Shown piece after piece: positions 1 through 9,946 of a DNA stretch of 64,000 bases (position 1 is the first letter of the stretch; the number at the start of each line of letters is the position of its first letter). Both the position numbers and the translations under genes were made by a program. The stretch is from Anastrepha obliqua. Taxonomy: Eukaryota; Arthropoda; Insecta; Diptera; Tephritidae. The notes below the pieces were generated by a model that saw nothing but the letters and a program-made list of their open reading frames with translations, was not told the DNA's origin and ran no database searches. The DNA is taken from assembly GCF_027943255.1 (NCBI RefSeq), contig NC_072893.1, forward strand, positions 93,255,784 through 93,319,783, written 5' to 3'.

Positions 1-349
1 TTGAAGATAAGCCAATAAAATATGTATGAAATTAAAATAAAATATTATATTTTATGGCATAAGTCTGGTTAATTAAGACCCAAACCTCGTATGTATACGT
101 ATGTATCTATGCAATTAGCTGGCATTGCATGTTACTGTTATTTAACTGGCCGAAGTACAAGTGTTATTTATTGCTTGAACCTTTTTGTATAGGGAGTTTG
201 TAGTGGAAAATTCGAAATTTCTACTCTCGACATCGCTTGCGCCTGTGGAATGAGACTGGAAAGTTTGACAATGTACGCGATTAACGAAAAACAAATAAAA
301 TAAAATATGTAGCAAAAGTTACTAAATTGATTGCAGTCATAAAAGTACT

Positions 350-379
350 CATACATACATACATACATACATACATACA
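350..379. repeat. (CATA)n microsatellite
   Basis: About seven CATA units run directly into the AT-rich tail of the adjacent SINE. Such tracts are common in fly intergenic DNA and next to SINE tails. No function can be inferred. Confidence 0.85.
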
Positions 380-391
380 CACATATATACA

Positions 392-706
392 ATATATAAT
401 TGGCGCGTACACCCGTTTTGGGTGTTTAGCCGAGCTCCTCCTCCTATTTGTGGTGTGCGTCTTGATGTTGTTCCACAAATGGAGGGACCTACAGTTTCAA
501 GCCGACTCCGAACGGCAGATATTTTTATGAGGAGCTTTTTCATGGCAGAAATACACTCGGAGGTTTGCAATTGTCTGCCGAGGGGCGACCGCTATTAGAA
601 AAATGTTTTTCCTAATTTGGTGTTTCACCGAGATTCGAACCTACGTTCTCTCTGTGAACTGCGAATGGTAATCACGCACCAATCCATTCGGCTACGGCAG
701 TCGCCC
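392..706 (-). mobile_element. tRNA-derived SINE, near full length
   Basis: On the minus strand the element starts with a GC-rich head and an A-box-like motif (TAGCCGAATGG), followed by a B box (GGTTCGAATC). These are the split RNA polymerase III promoter elements of a tRNA-derived SINE. A conserved non-tRNA body follows, and the element ends at an AT-rich tail near position 392. The same body recurs at 1532-1856, 17871-18193, 25791-26046 and 35233-35542. No clear target-site duplication is visible here. Small differences from the other copies suggest an older insertion. The tRNA of origin is not assigned. Confidence 0.85.
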
Positions 707-780
707 GCATATGAAATAATGGAATTTGTGTTAAACAACGAATCAAATAGAATCTAATTAGAGAACAGCAATCTCTGAAT

Positions 781-812
781 AGCCGTAGCCGAATGGGTTG
801 GTACGTGACTAC
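781..812 (+). mobile_element. SINE head fragment
   Basis: About 30 bases match the tRNA-like head (A-box region) of the local SINE family and then stop. It is an orphan fragment directly before a LINE remnant, perhaps a truncated copy or a template-switch product. Confidence 0.6.
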
Positions 813-817
813 ATAAC

Positions 818-1400
818 ATGCTACTCTGGGGAAATCTGGGGAAACCCGAGGTTGGCAGAGAAGCAGTGGTGAAGACAGGCACGGGAAGCCTGCTGCCTTT
901 TCTGCAATACTTTCACCACAAGGCTTCCAAGCAATTCCTGCTAGGTTGTTACCGTAGGAATCTCCTATACAGACATTTCCTCAACTACACCGATGAGATC
1001 CAGGACCAAATACGACTGCAACTACTGGATTGGACACTATATAGACAAACATTAAACGACATTCGACGGGAGTCTCTCACCACTCATTGCAGACGAAGCT
1101 ATCTCGTGAGACCCGCGTAATTCTGGTTCAATTACGTTTTGGATATTACAGCAGGTTAAACTCCTACTTATCCAGAATCGACCCTGACTTACTTAATGTA
1201 TGTCCGGCATATGCGTGGACCCCGTGCGACGCTAACCACCTATTTACATGCCATATCATATTCACTCACCTAACACCCCTCTCCCTCTGGACCCAACCAG
1301 TCGCAACAGCACATTTCCGGGGTCTACCGTAAGAAGAATTAGACGATGACGACCAGGCTTAAGGAACTGATACAACAACAGCAACAGGTGTATTGGAATA
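818..1400 (+). pseudogene. Jockey-like LINE ORF2 C-terminal end
   Basis: Two overlapping frames (818-1120 and 1087-1332) together encode the C-terminal end of a Jockey-clade reverse transcriptase polyprotein. The telling part is RLNSYLSRIDPD, then a cysteine/histidine-rich stretch (CPAYAW, then NHLFTC) and THLTPLSLWTQPV, a signature found after the RT domain in fly Jockey-like LINEs. The shift between the frames near 1100 shows a frameshift. The RT catalytic core and endonuclease are absent, which fits 5' truncation by incomplete reverse transcription. After the stop there is a CAACAG-rich tail near 1370-1390, a plausible 3' end. This is a dead fragment. Confidence 0.8.
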
Positions 1401-1531
1401 TACTCCATCAATTAATCCACTGCAAAAAGAACTCAATGAAAACCTGGATTTAAAAGTTCAATCAAAATAATTTTATAAGAGAACCACCTTTTTGAACCAC
1501 CTATTTTTTTGAGAATGGTAACACAAATGAC

Positions 1532-1856
1532 GGCGGCCGCCGTAGCCGAATGGGTTGGTGCATGATTACCATTCGGAATCCACAGAGAGAACGTTGGTTC
1601 GAATCTCGGTGAAAACACCAAAAATTAAGAAAAACATTTTTCTAATAGCGGTCGCCCCTCGGCAGGCAATGGCAAACCTCCGAGTGTATTTCTGCCATGA
1701 AAAAGCTCCTCATAAAAATATCTGTCGTTCAGAGTTGGCTTGAAACTGTAGGTCCCTCCATTTGTGGAACAACATCAAGACGCACACCACAAATAGGAGG
1801 AGGAGCTCGGCCAAACACCAAACAGAAGTGTACGCGCCAATTATTTATTTTTTTTT
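1532..1856 (+). mobile_element. tRNA-derived SINE with 12-bp target duplication
   Basis: This is a full-length copy in plus orientation. It has the head with an A-box motif near 1542, a B box (GGTTCGAATC) near 1594, the conserved body and an AT/T-rich 3' tail. It is flanked by a perfect 12-bp direct repeat, AACACAAATGAC, at 1520-1531 and 1857-1868, the footprint of LINE-mediated target-primed insertion. The downstream flank leads into a DD41D mariner remnant, so the SINE may have landed in that older transposon. Confidence 0.92.
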
Positions 1857-1868
1857 AACACAAATGAC

Positions 1869-2650
1869 ATGTCAAAAGTGTTCATAATTTACTTAAAGGT
1901 TTGACATTTACGAAATGGTAGCTATAAGCTTGAACAAAATTGGGAAATATTGAAAACCTATTTCTAAAGTGGTGAGTCTTCTTCTTCTTTTCTGATGAAG
2001 CTCATTTTCACATCGGTGGCTACGTCAATAAGTAAAATTGTCGGATTTGGTACTCAGAAAATCCACACGCTACTGTAGAGAAGCAAATGCATCTACAACG
2101 AGTCACTGTTTGGTGCGGTTTTTGGTCTGGCGGCATCATCGGGCCATTTTTTTCGAAAATGAGCGAGGAGCCGCGGTTACAGTAAATGGCGAGCGTTACC
2201 GTAACATGCTCAGCGAGTTGTTTCCAAAAATTGAAGAGGATGACATGGACGACATTTGGTTTCAACAGGATGGTGCAACTTGTCACACTGCCAAAGTTAC
2301 ACTCGAACTTTTGGTTACCGTTTTTGAAAACCGAATAATCAGCCGAAATTCCGATATCAATTGGCCGCCTCGGAGCTGTGATTTAATCCCGTTGGATTAT
2401 TTCTATTTTTTGTGGGGAGCCGATAAGGACAAATGCTATGCGAACCATCCAGAGACGATTGATGCTTTAAAACACGAAATCCAAGTTGCCATTCATGAAA
2501 TTGGAGCTCAAACAAACGAAAATGTGCTTAAAAATTGGGTTGATCGAATGGCCTACTGTAAAGCCAGTCGTGGCAGTCATTAGAACGATATTATTTTTCA
2601 TTCATAAATGACAATGTTCAATCTTCAAAATAAAAAAAGTTTCAAAAAGC
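1869..2650 (+). pseudogene. DD41D mariner-like transposase remnant
   Basis: The sequence from 1915 to 2583 carries pieces of a Tc1/mariner-superfamily transposase. There is an N-terminal scrap (near 1935-1975), then an internal deletion, then the catalytic domain from the DEAHF motif (near 1994) onward. The motifs WFQQDGATCHTA and WPPRSCDLIPLDYF are clear. The second and third catalytic aspartates are separated by 41 residues, so this belongs to the DD41D group (known from insects, including the Ceratitis rosa element), not the DD34D mariners. An in-frame stop interrupts the region after GGYVNK, and a dipeptide (YF) is duplicated near LDYFYFLWG. It cannot be active. The inverted repeats were not delimited. 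Confidence 0.8.
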
Positions 2651-2658
2651 AGATTAAA

Positions 2659-2883
2659 CTACCACTTATGAGTAGATAGCTTTGATATGGGTCTATAATT
2701 TCTAATATCGCTCTTAGGTATTACCATTTTTGAATAATAGGTTAGATTCCAATCATTGAGAACAATGCCAGATGGCAGAGATTTGTTGAAAACTATTGTC
2801 AATGAATAGATTAACGATGGAAAGTTTTTACCGAGTTTTTTTGGGGTAACAGGAAACCCATTAAAATCTGTTTGTGAGGGCAT
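2659..2883 (-). pseudogene. LINE reverse transcriptase fragment
   Basis: On the minus strand a short frame reads through KMVIPKSDIRNYRPIS, the conserved fingers region (motif 1-2a) of non-LTR reverse transcriptases of the Jockey/I type. It is preceded by a typical helical stretch (FPSLIYSLTIVFNKSLPSG). Nothing else of the element remains on either side. It could derive from the same lineage as the minus-strand elements at 56.5 and 60.4 kb. Confidence 0.65.
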
Positions 2884-3419
2884 CTTAAAATTGCTAATAT
2901 ATTGGTGCCGTCCGATTGTTTTCTAACATTTTTCTACACATAATCATTGCGCCTTTTCTGATATCATCTTTTGTATAAAATTGTCTTATATTTCCTTATT
3001 TAGTTATTGAAATATTACTGTTATATGAAAGGAGAACACAATTTTATCTTAAGTAGCCATTTTCTTTTACTGCGTCGCATCGCTTCTTTACTTGTTTATG
3101 CATTTGATTGTGTTTTTTTACTCAATTTATAAAGTTCACAAAAGTCGATAGTGTGAGGTGTAATTTTTTGGAAAAAAATTAAAAATGTTTTATAGTTTTG
3201 AAGTATATTTTGCGAAAGAAATATTAAAAGCAATTCACCATTTACAACAGTGTAGTGTGATTCAAGATGCACTTGTTCTTATACTGGTGAATCGTACTCA
3301 GAGATACAAAAAATCCATATCCACATTGTTATGGTTTGTTAGTTTTTAGTGAGGTAATAGTCAAACTTTAATAATTATCTTCCCTTTTATACATATATAC
3401 ATGTATATATTATATATCT

Positions 3420-3840
3420 TTCATTTGACTCCTACTGGAGCACAGGGCGTCAACTGCGCCTCTTCGTAATCAGGCACGGCTTTGAGTGGTTTATACCAGT
3501 TCATTCGACGTTAGACCAAGAGAGTTCATTTCAGCTTGTGTTGAGCGTCTCCAGGTGGAACATTGCCTACCCACTCCTCGCCCAGTTTGTTGGGAAGGAT
3601 TGCAACGCAGGGCCTACTAGCCACGTTGTCGTCACATTTCCTAAGCGTATGCCCTGTCCACTGTCACTTCCATTTTCGAGCTTCAGTCTCCACGTAAAAC
3701 TGGGTACCTTTGTTTAGCAGATCCGAGTTGAATATTGTATAGTGCCAAAAATTTCGCAAAATATGGCGCAGGCAGCGGTTGATACACTTTGCAGGGGTCA
3801 TGTGATTGCCGCGGTTACTTTGCCTCTTTTGATACGCATA
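3420..3840 (-). pseudogene. RTE-like LINE 3' end
   Basis: The minus strand shows, in shifted frames, STWRRSTQAEMNSLGL and then GAVDALCS. This is the C-terminal arrangement (WRR-x-E ... WR-x-x-V-x-ALC) seen at the end of RTE-clade LINE polyproteins. Several stops and frameshifts break it. Only the extreme C-terminus is left, consistent with 5' truncation. Clade assignment rests on these short motifs. Confidence 0.6.
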
Positions 3841-3915
3841 TAAAAGAAAAAATACATTTTGAATATCTTTCAGTAAAATTAATAAACCTAATCAAACAAT
3901 GAGGAATCGTATATA

Positions 3916-5201
3916 TTGGGTAGTCGAAAAAGTATTTTCGTATTTTGTCAATAGATGTCGTTGGTGTCATCTATCTCCAGTGCTACCAATCACATTGTGT
4001 CATATCATATGGTGTTGGAAAGGTGACATTTTAAGCTTCATTTAACCAAAAAAAAATTAAATTCGGAGAAGTTGAAAAAAAGTTATAGCTGTTCAAAAAT
4101 GAGTGAAAATAATGAAAAAAAATCGCTATATTTTGAAATTTTTGTATAAAAAAAGGGAAGAATGCCACGCAAGCAACCAATGAAATTTGTGAAGTTTACG
4201 AAGACGATGCTGTATCAGTTCGTGTAGCACAGCAATGGTTCGCTCGCTTCCGTTCTGGAAATTTCGATGTGAAAGATGCACCTCGCTCCAGTCGACCTAT
4301 CGTTGAAAACGTCGATGAAATTATGGAAAAGATTGACCAGGACCGTCACATAAGCTGCCATGACATCGCCAATGCACTAAACATTCATCATCAAACGGTT
4401 TTGAACCATTTAAAAAAGGCTGGTTACAAAAAGAAGCTCGATGTTTGGGTACCACATGAATTGTCTGTGAAAAATTTAATGGACCGAATTAACATCTGCA
4501 ATTCTTTGCTGAAACGAAATGAAATCGAACCATTTCTGAAGTGAATGGTAACAGGAGACGAAAAGTGGATCAAATACGACAATAATGTGCGAAAAAGATC
4601 TTGGTGCAAGGGTGGTGAAGCTCAACAAATGGTCGCAAAGCCAGGATTGACGCCTCGAAAGGTTATGCTGTGTGTTTGGTGGGATTGGAAAAGAATCATC
4701 CACTATGAGCTGATTCAGCCTGCTCGAACGATTGATTCTACACTTTACTGTCAACAACTGATGAGATTGAAGCAAGCAATCGAAAAAAACGGCCAGAACT
4801 GATCAGCAGAAAGGGCGTCATCTTCCATCAGGACAACGCTAGGCCACACTCATCTTTGATGACTCGGCAAAAACTGGGAGAACTTGGCTGGGAAGTTTTG
4901 ATGCATCCACCATATAGCCCTGACCTTGCACCATCGGACTACCATTTGTTTCGGTCAATGCAAAACTCCCTTAAAGGAGTAAAGTTGGCTTCAAGAGAAG
5001 CCTGTGAAAATTACTTGTCGCAGTTTTTCGCCGAGAAACCACAAAAGTTTTACACTGATGGAATAATGTCTTTCGAAGAAAAATGGCAAAGGTGGTCCAC
5101 CAAAATGGTACATATTTGGTTCAATAAAGTTCATTATAAATATAAAAAAAAATGAGTTGAAGTTTGATTAGAAATACGAAAAGACTTTTTCGACTACCCA
5201 A
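3916..5201 (+). mobile_element. mariner element (mellifera-like), both TIRs and TA duplications
   Basis: A 1286-bp element is bounded by 30-bp terminal inverted repeats (3916-3945 and 5172-5201) that differ at one position and begin TTGGGTAGTCGAAAAAGT. A TA dinucleotide flanks each end (3914-3915, 5202-5203), the hallmark of Tc1/mariner insertion. The near-identical TIRs and full length suggest a fairly recent insertion, although the transposase inside is broken. Confidence 0.93.
4095..5155 (+). pseudogene. mariner transposase, frameshifted (DD34D)
   Basis: The coding remnant has an N-terminal start near 4100 that is broken early by a stop and frameshift. A helix-turn-helix region follows (DIANALNIHHQTVLNHLKKAG) and then the WVPHEL linker motif. 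An in-frame TGA at 4542-4544 falls just before MVTGDEKW, the first catalytic aspartate. A one-base shift near 4785 displaces the frame so that the DNARPH motif (second aspartate) is read in another frame. YSPDLAPSDYHLF (third aspartate) follows in the frame starting at 4856. The spacing between the second and third aspartates is 34, the normal mariner value. The wording of the motifs resembles the mellifera subfamily. At least three lesions make it inactive. Confidence 0.88.
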
Positions 5202-5224
5202 TATAAGGGTATATGTAATGGATT

Positions 5225-5368
5225 CACTCACTGGCTAGACCAAGTCATCATTGATTTAAAAAGATGCACATAAACAACTGGAGGAAAACAGACCAAAATC
5301 GTGATGGCTGGAAGAAAATTGTAAGTGAAGCTAAAGTTCACCCCGAGCTGTAACGTTGCTTGATGGTA
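5225..5368 (+). pseudogene. RTE-like LINE C-terminal scrap
   Basis: A degraded frame reads LDQVIIDLKR, then, after a one-base shift, NNWRKTDQNRDGWKKIVSEA and a stop about 20 bases later. This resembles the final residues of RTE-type polyproteins (WR-x-x-x-x-DR-x-x-W). It lies directly after the mariner at 3916-5201, which may have inserted beside or into it. Confidence 0.55.
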
Positions 5369-8300
5369 ATGATGAATGAATTCACTTCCTTTTTACACAC
5401 CTTGGGTACTACTGAACGCTGAATAACGCTAATATTAAGAGTTTTATAAAATTTTCGATGGTATTTTTGAAATCGTTATTGATATTATTTTGAATATCTG
5501 TAAATATCACCTTTTCGCTGAGGGCATGTTAAATTCTGGCCTTATAAAATAATGTCAAAGTGAGGTAACACAGCTGATAGAGGCTGCTGCTGATTAGAAG
5601 GTCTCTTAGTCAAATGGCATTGCATAAAAAGTAATAAATATGCTTAGATTGAGTATGAAGCTGATACAGCAAACAAAAAATGAAGCTATGGAAGGTATTG
5701 ATACTTTGAAAATGACTAAACGAAAGATCTACGTATATATCCTGTAATACAAATCGATTTCAAACCATTTTAAAATTCTTTGCCTTAATAATTTTTCCTC
5801 TCACTACAGAGTCCCCCTTTTTTCCGGTCACGAAGCGCGCGTGTAAAAATAACACAATCACCAACTCCTTATACTTAAAACTACTTTGCCATCTTGTTGC
5901 CATGAGCACGACGAGTAGTTGAGTGCTGTCACATACTCGTACACTCATTTAAATAGATAAGACTCGACAAGTAAGAAAACAAGAAGCGTACGCCTAAAAA
6001 TAGATATGCATTCAGGAGAGCATACGATCTAATGGAAAGTGACGAAGAAATAGCACATCATCTGCACAGTATGCTGCAGATAAAACCCCCTCTTATCAAA
6101 TGCGCCAACTGATCGGAGGTGAGTGAATCAGCGAGTGAGTATGACTGTGCGGGGGATTGTCTCTATGTGTCGCCCATATTCTATAAGTTCACTTGAGTTG
6201 AAATTGCATTTAGTAAAGGTGTGAGCACAGTCGTGGAAGAACATTTACCGATCACTCACGCAACAGACAAATCAGTCGCCGGAGATCGCGGCTGGGGAAA
6301 ATGAGTGTTGGGTTGTAGCGTCAGTGGGGTGCGACACATTTTTTTTCCTCGCTAAAGCCGCCTTAAAATAGAGCAGATAGCTATGCGCGGAAACTGATCG
6401 ATCTTAATGGGGTTTTATTTTACATTTCAATTATTTTCATTTTCTTTTTACATTTTGTTACTACGGCAGTTAAATAAGCCTGACTTTTTATACATTCTTT
6501 AACTGTTCATATAAATTTTTAACACACGAGTGTACTTTTTGCGTTTCTTGCTCCTTATATGAATACTTCTCTTTTTAGTATCTTTGTAATTTTTAATTGC
6601 ATCGCTCCCCTCAACCGTTGAAATCAACCGATCCGGCGTCTCGTATCTCTCACCTTCACTTTACTGCCATCACTCCCTTCTTTGCATCATTTAAAGCGAT
6701 AGAGACACACCCTCCAGCCAGCCATCCAAGCAATTCAAACAACCGCGCTGCCTGTCTATTGGCATTATGCGCCAGTCTGTGTCTAATTTATTTCTTTCGT
6801 CTGTTTGTCATTTTGATTTAATCTGTTTGCACGATCGCTTTCGCATCTCCATCGCACCAATTGTATGGTCGTCAACACCGAAAATGTCTACAATTTGAGT
6901 TGTTTGAATTTTGTCCCTAAAATATGCACTTACGGAACGTTTTGCTATTTTTAGCAATTTTATGACTCAAACACACGGCAGCAATTGCGAGTACGCGTGA
7001 GTTGCAATGTTTTCCCTTGGTGGTTTATGTGTTTGAAATGATCTCGGTACGTTGCATCTTCAATTGCGAGGGGGTCTGCGCCATTTGATTATGGAGGCAA
7101 TTTAAGTGCGATCATTGATCTCGACAGCGCATTTTGATTGTAAATTTCCATTCATTTAGTGTTAGCGAAGTGTTAGAAATGAGTTTGTGAAGCTCCATAT
7201 GTTGTTGTTGTTTGGTTATTATGAGAACCACGTGTGCGTGTAATTTAGTGCTCCGTCCTAAACACCATCAATATTTTGGTTCTCTTCCAATTAGATTGGA
7301 ATGTGGAGAGTTATGCTATGTTAGAAATATTAAACCTGAAATGATGTGAAGAATAGGGTCTGTCCCCCAGCTTTTGATCTGATCAGTGATTGATTAAGGA
7401 TGAGAGATAATGCTTCCGAAACGAAATTTGTAGTTGTTCAATCGACTCGCCGGTTCTGCGTAAAAAAAACACAATCAATGAGACCAAAATTTGGTTTAAT
7501 CTACTTCAAATTCTATGTGAACTCAACTGTTTCAATAATAAAGTGGTATATACTTTTCGAAATTTTTTGTTTGGCTCTGTTATAGTTTAAAGGACAGCAA
7601 AGCTATTACAGGACCTGGTGAAGGGGCCTAGAAGAATATCCCCATCGTCATTGGACTCTCTTTCTTTGTCCTCAAGGTACGAACTTTCACCATATACTAT
7701 GGAACTCTAAGGAGACCGAGGTGTGCAGCCATTATTACTCATTTCCTAAATCTTGAGGGTAAGGTTGGCAGTGGGATCTACTCACCTCACTCACTGAACC
7801 TCAGCCAAGAGGTCGCAGGTTGAGTGGAACTGACAGTGACATTTTTCGGAACTGGATTAGAGATGAGCTGACAAAGAAGAGAACTAAGCCACAGCCATTA
7901 AATTCTATTTATAAAGTCAGTTTTTCTATATTTTGGTACAAATTATCGGTTTTTATTGAATATGTAAACAGCCCACGTTAATGGGAACCCACGTGATAGG
8001 TGGAAATACAGGTATCTCCTAGGCTAGATGAAATAATCTTTCATTAATCTTTGGGATAGCATGGCCGGCGAATGGGTTTCCTCACGTATGGCTTTTGCCC
8101 AGCTGTGGAGAGCGTTGACACTATCTTTACCACTGTCCCGCTCTGGGAAAAACGCAACATATTCATCTTAAAAAGTACTTCTTTGAATGTCTAGCAAACT
8201 TGGAGCAAATATGCATTTGAAATCTCCCACGTCAGTTATGTTTTCGTCATGAAGGTTAAACCTTACGATACAATGTAATCAATTGACCAAAAGCGATCGT

Positions 8301-8556
8301 TTAGTAGCATGTAGTAGAATTTGCGAATTTAGCATGTAAAAATCTGGCAACTTTTCACATTCGACCACCCACTTGCTATGTATCAAGCAAATGTAAATTC
8401 TCGCATTCTCTCTGGTTTACTTGCATCGAAGCGAACGGTCGTGTTTTTTTTACTGCACGTGATTCTATTAAGGCTAACAGGAATTATGTTTCATTTTTTG
8501 TATTACATCGAAATCAAAATTAAGTTCCGTTCCATATGGGTAGATTGGCTTTATTA
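5369..8556. other. stretch without recognised genes
   Basis: No reading frame here has recognisable protein similarity. The part from about 6080 to 7100 is less AT-rich than its surroundings and has no recognised repeat, so it may be single-copy host DNA such as an intron or upstream region. Around 7730-7800 a few residues (KVGSGIYS) weakly recall LINE RNase H, which is not enough for a call. Confidence 0.5.
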
Positions 8557-9826
8557 TGCCAATAAGTTCGTGCGGTTTTACAACAGATGGCGTAACTTGA
8601 TTATTATTCCATCGATCCACAATTCCAAACATTCATTGGAGAGCTACTGTCGTAAGGCACAAACGTCAGTATAAGTTTTTTATTTGAAGCGTAAACAACA
8701 ATATTTTTACCACACTTGAAAATGTCGAATTTCGTGCCAAATAATGTGTTTTTGCGGGGAATTCTTCTTCATTATTTTAATATGAAGAAAAAAGCAGCCG
8801 AAAGTCATCGTATCTTGGTGGAAGTTTATGGTGAGCATGCTCTAGCTGAGCGAACGTGCCAGAAGTGGTTTGCACGCTTTAAAAGTGGTGATTTTGGCTT
8901 GGAAGACGAAGAACGCGAGGGTGCGCCGCCAAAGTTCATGGATACCGAATTGGAGGAATTGCTCGATCAAGATCCGGCTCAAACGCAAGAAGAGGTTGCA
9001 AAAACTTTGGGTGTTGATCAATCAACCATTTCCAAACGTTTAAAAGCCATGGGAATGATCCGAAAGGTAGGCCATTGGGTGCCGTATGAATTGAAGCCAA
9101 GAGACGTTGAACGCCGTTTTATGGCATGCGAACAACTGCTTCAACGGCACAAAAGAAAGGGTTTTTTGCATCGAATTGTGACTGGCGATGAAAAGTGGGT
9201 CCATTACGACAATCCAAAACGTCGGGCAACGTATGGATACCCTGGGCATGCTTCAACATCGACGTCGGCGCAGAATATTCATGGCCTGAAGGTTATGCTG
9301 TGTATCTGGTGGGACCAGCTGGGTGTTGTGTATTATGAGCTACTGAAACCGAATGAAACGATTACGGGGGATGTCTACCGACGACAATTGATGCGTTTGA
9401 GCCGAGCACTGCGAGAAAAACGGCCGCAATACGCCGATAGACTCGACAAAGTTATTTTGCAACATGACAATGCTCGGCCACATGTTGCACAAGTGGTCAA
9501 AACATACTTAGAAACGCTCAAATGGGATGTCCTACCCCACCCGCCGTATAGTCCAGACCTTGCGCCATCCGATTACTATCTCTTCCGATCGATGCAACAT
9601 GGCCTGGCTGACCAGCACTTCCGTAATTACGATGAAGTCAAAAAATGGATCGATTCGTGGATTGCGGCAAAACCGACCGAATTTTTCACAAAGGGAATCC
9701 GTGAATTGCCAGAAAGATGGGAAAAAGTAGTAGCAAGCGATGGACAATACTATGAATATTAAATTTGTAACCATTTTACGTCAATAAAGTTTCAAATTTC
9801 GAAAAAAAACCGCACGAACTTATTCA
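8557..9826 (+). mobile_element. complete mauritiana-type mariner element
   Basis: An element of about 1270 bp is flanked by TA (8555-8556 and 9827-9828). Its ends carry inverted repeats sharing AATAAGTTCGTGCGGTTTT; the left end has two extra bases (TGCC versus TG). The size matches the 1286 bp of the reference Mos1 element. It contains one uninterrupted transposase gene, so all parts needed in cis and trans appear to be present. Confidence 0.92.
8722..9762 (+). CDS. intact Mos1-like mariner transposase (346 aa)
   Basis: This encodes a cut-and-paste transposase that binds the element's inverted repeats and inserts at TA. The start is the ATG at 8722, giving MSNFVPNN, collinear with the N-terminus of mauritiana-subfamily transposases. 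Two N-terminal helix-turn-helix regions (about residues 1-110) are followed by the linker motif WVPYEL (usually WVPHEL, so His is replaced by Tyr). The catalytic domain has aspartates at 156 (TGDEKW), 249 (HDNARPH) and 284 (APSDYYLF), the same numbering as in Mos1, with 34 residues between the last two. The YSPDLAP motif is intact. Length is 346 residues against 345 for Mos1. There are no stops or frameshifts, unlike every other transposase in the window. Whether it is active cannot be told from sequence; the WVPYEL change could matter. Confidence 0.95.
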   Translation: MSNFVPNNVFLRGILLHYFNMKKKAAESHRILVEVYGEHALAERTCQKWFARFKSGDFGLEDEEREGAPPKFMDTELEELLDQDPAQTQEEVAKTLGVDQSTISKRLKAMGMIRKVGHWVPYELKPRDVERRFMACEQLLQRHKRKGFLHRIVTGDEKWVHYDNPKRRATYGYPGHASTSTSAQNIHGLKVMLCIWWDQLGVVYYELLKPNETITGDVYRRQLMRLSRALREKRPQYADRLDKVILQHDNARPHVAQVVKTYLETLKWDVLPHPPYSPDLAPSDYYLFRSMQHGLADQHFRNYDEVKKWIDSWIAAKPTEFFTKGIRELPERWEKVVASDGQYYEY

Positions 9827-9946
9827 TAGTCCTATTATATAGCAAAACTTTGAACTCCATGCAGAGGGGCGAGTAAAAGTGATGCAGCCAGTGGGGACTT
9901 ACTGGCTTTTACCTTTCGTTGCGTTTCGCTGTCGCCTGCCTAGACG

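Noticed and set aside
1541..1620. tRNA gene at the SINE head
   Set aside because: A and B boxes are present but the acceptor stem and anticodon arm do not pair properly; it is the tRNA-derived part of a SINE.
7730..7800. LINE RNase H scrap (KVGSGIYS)
   Set aside because: Only a handful of residues fit and the flanks do not support it.
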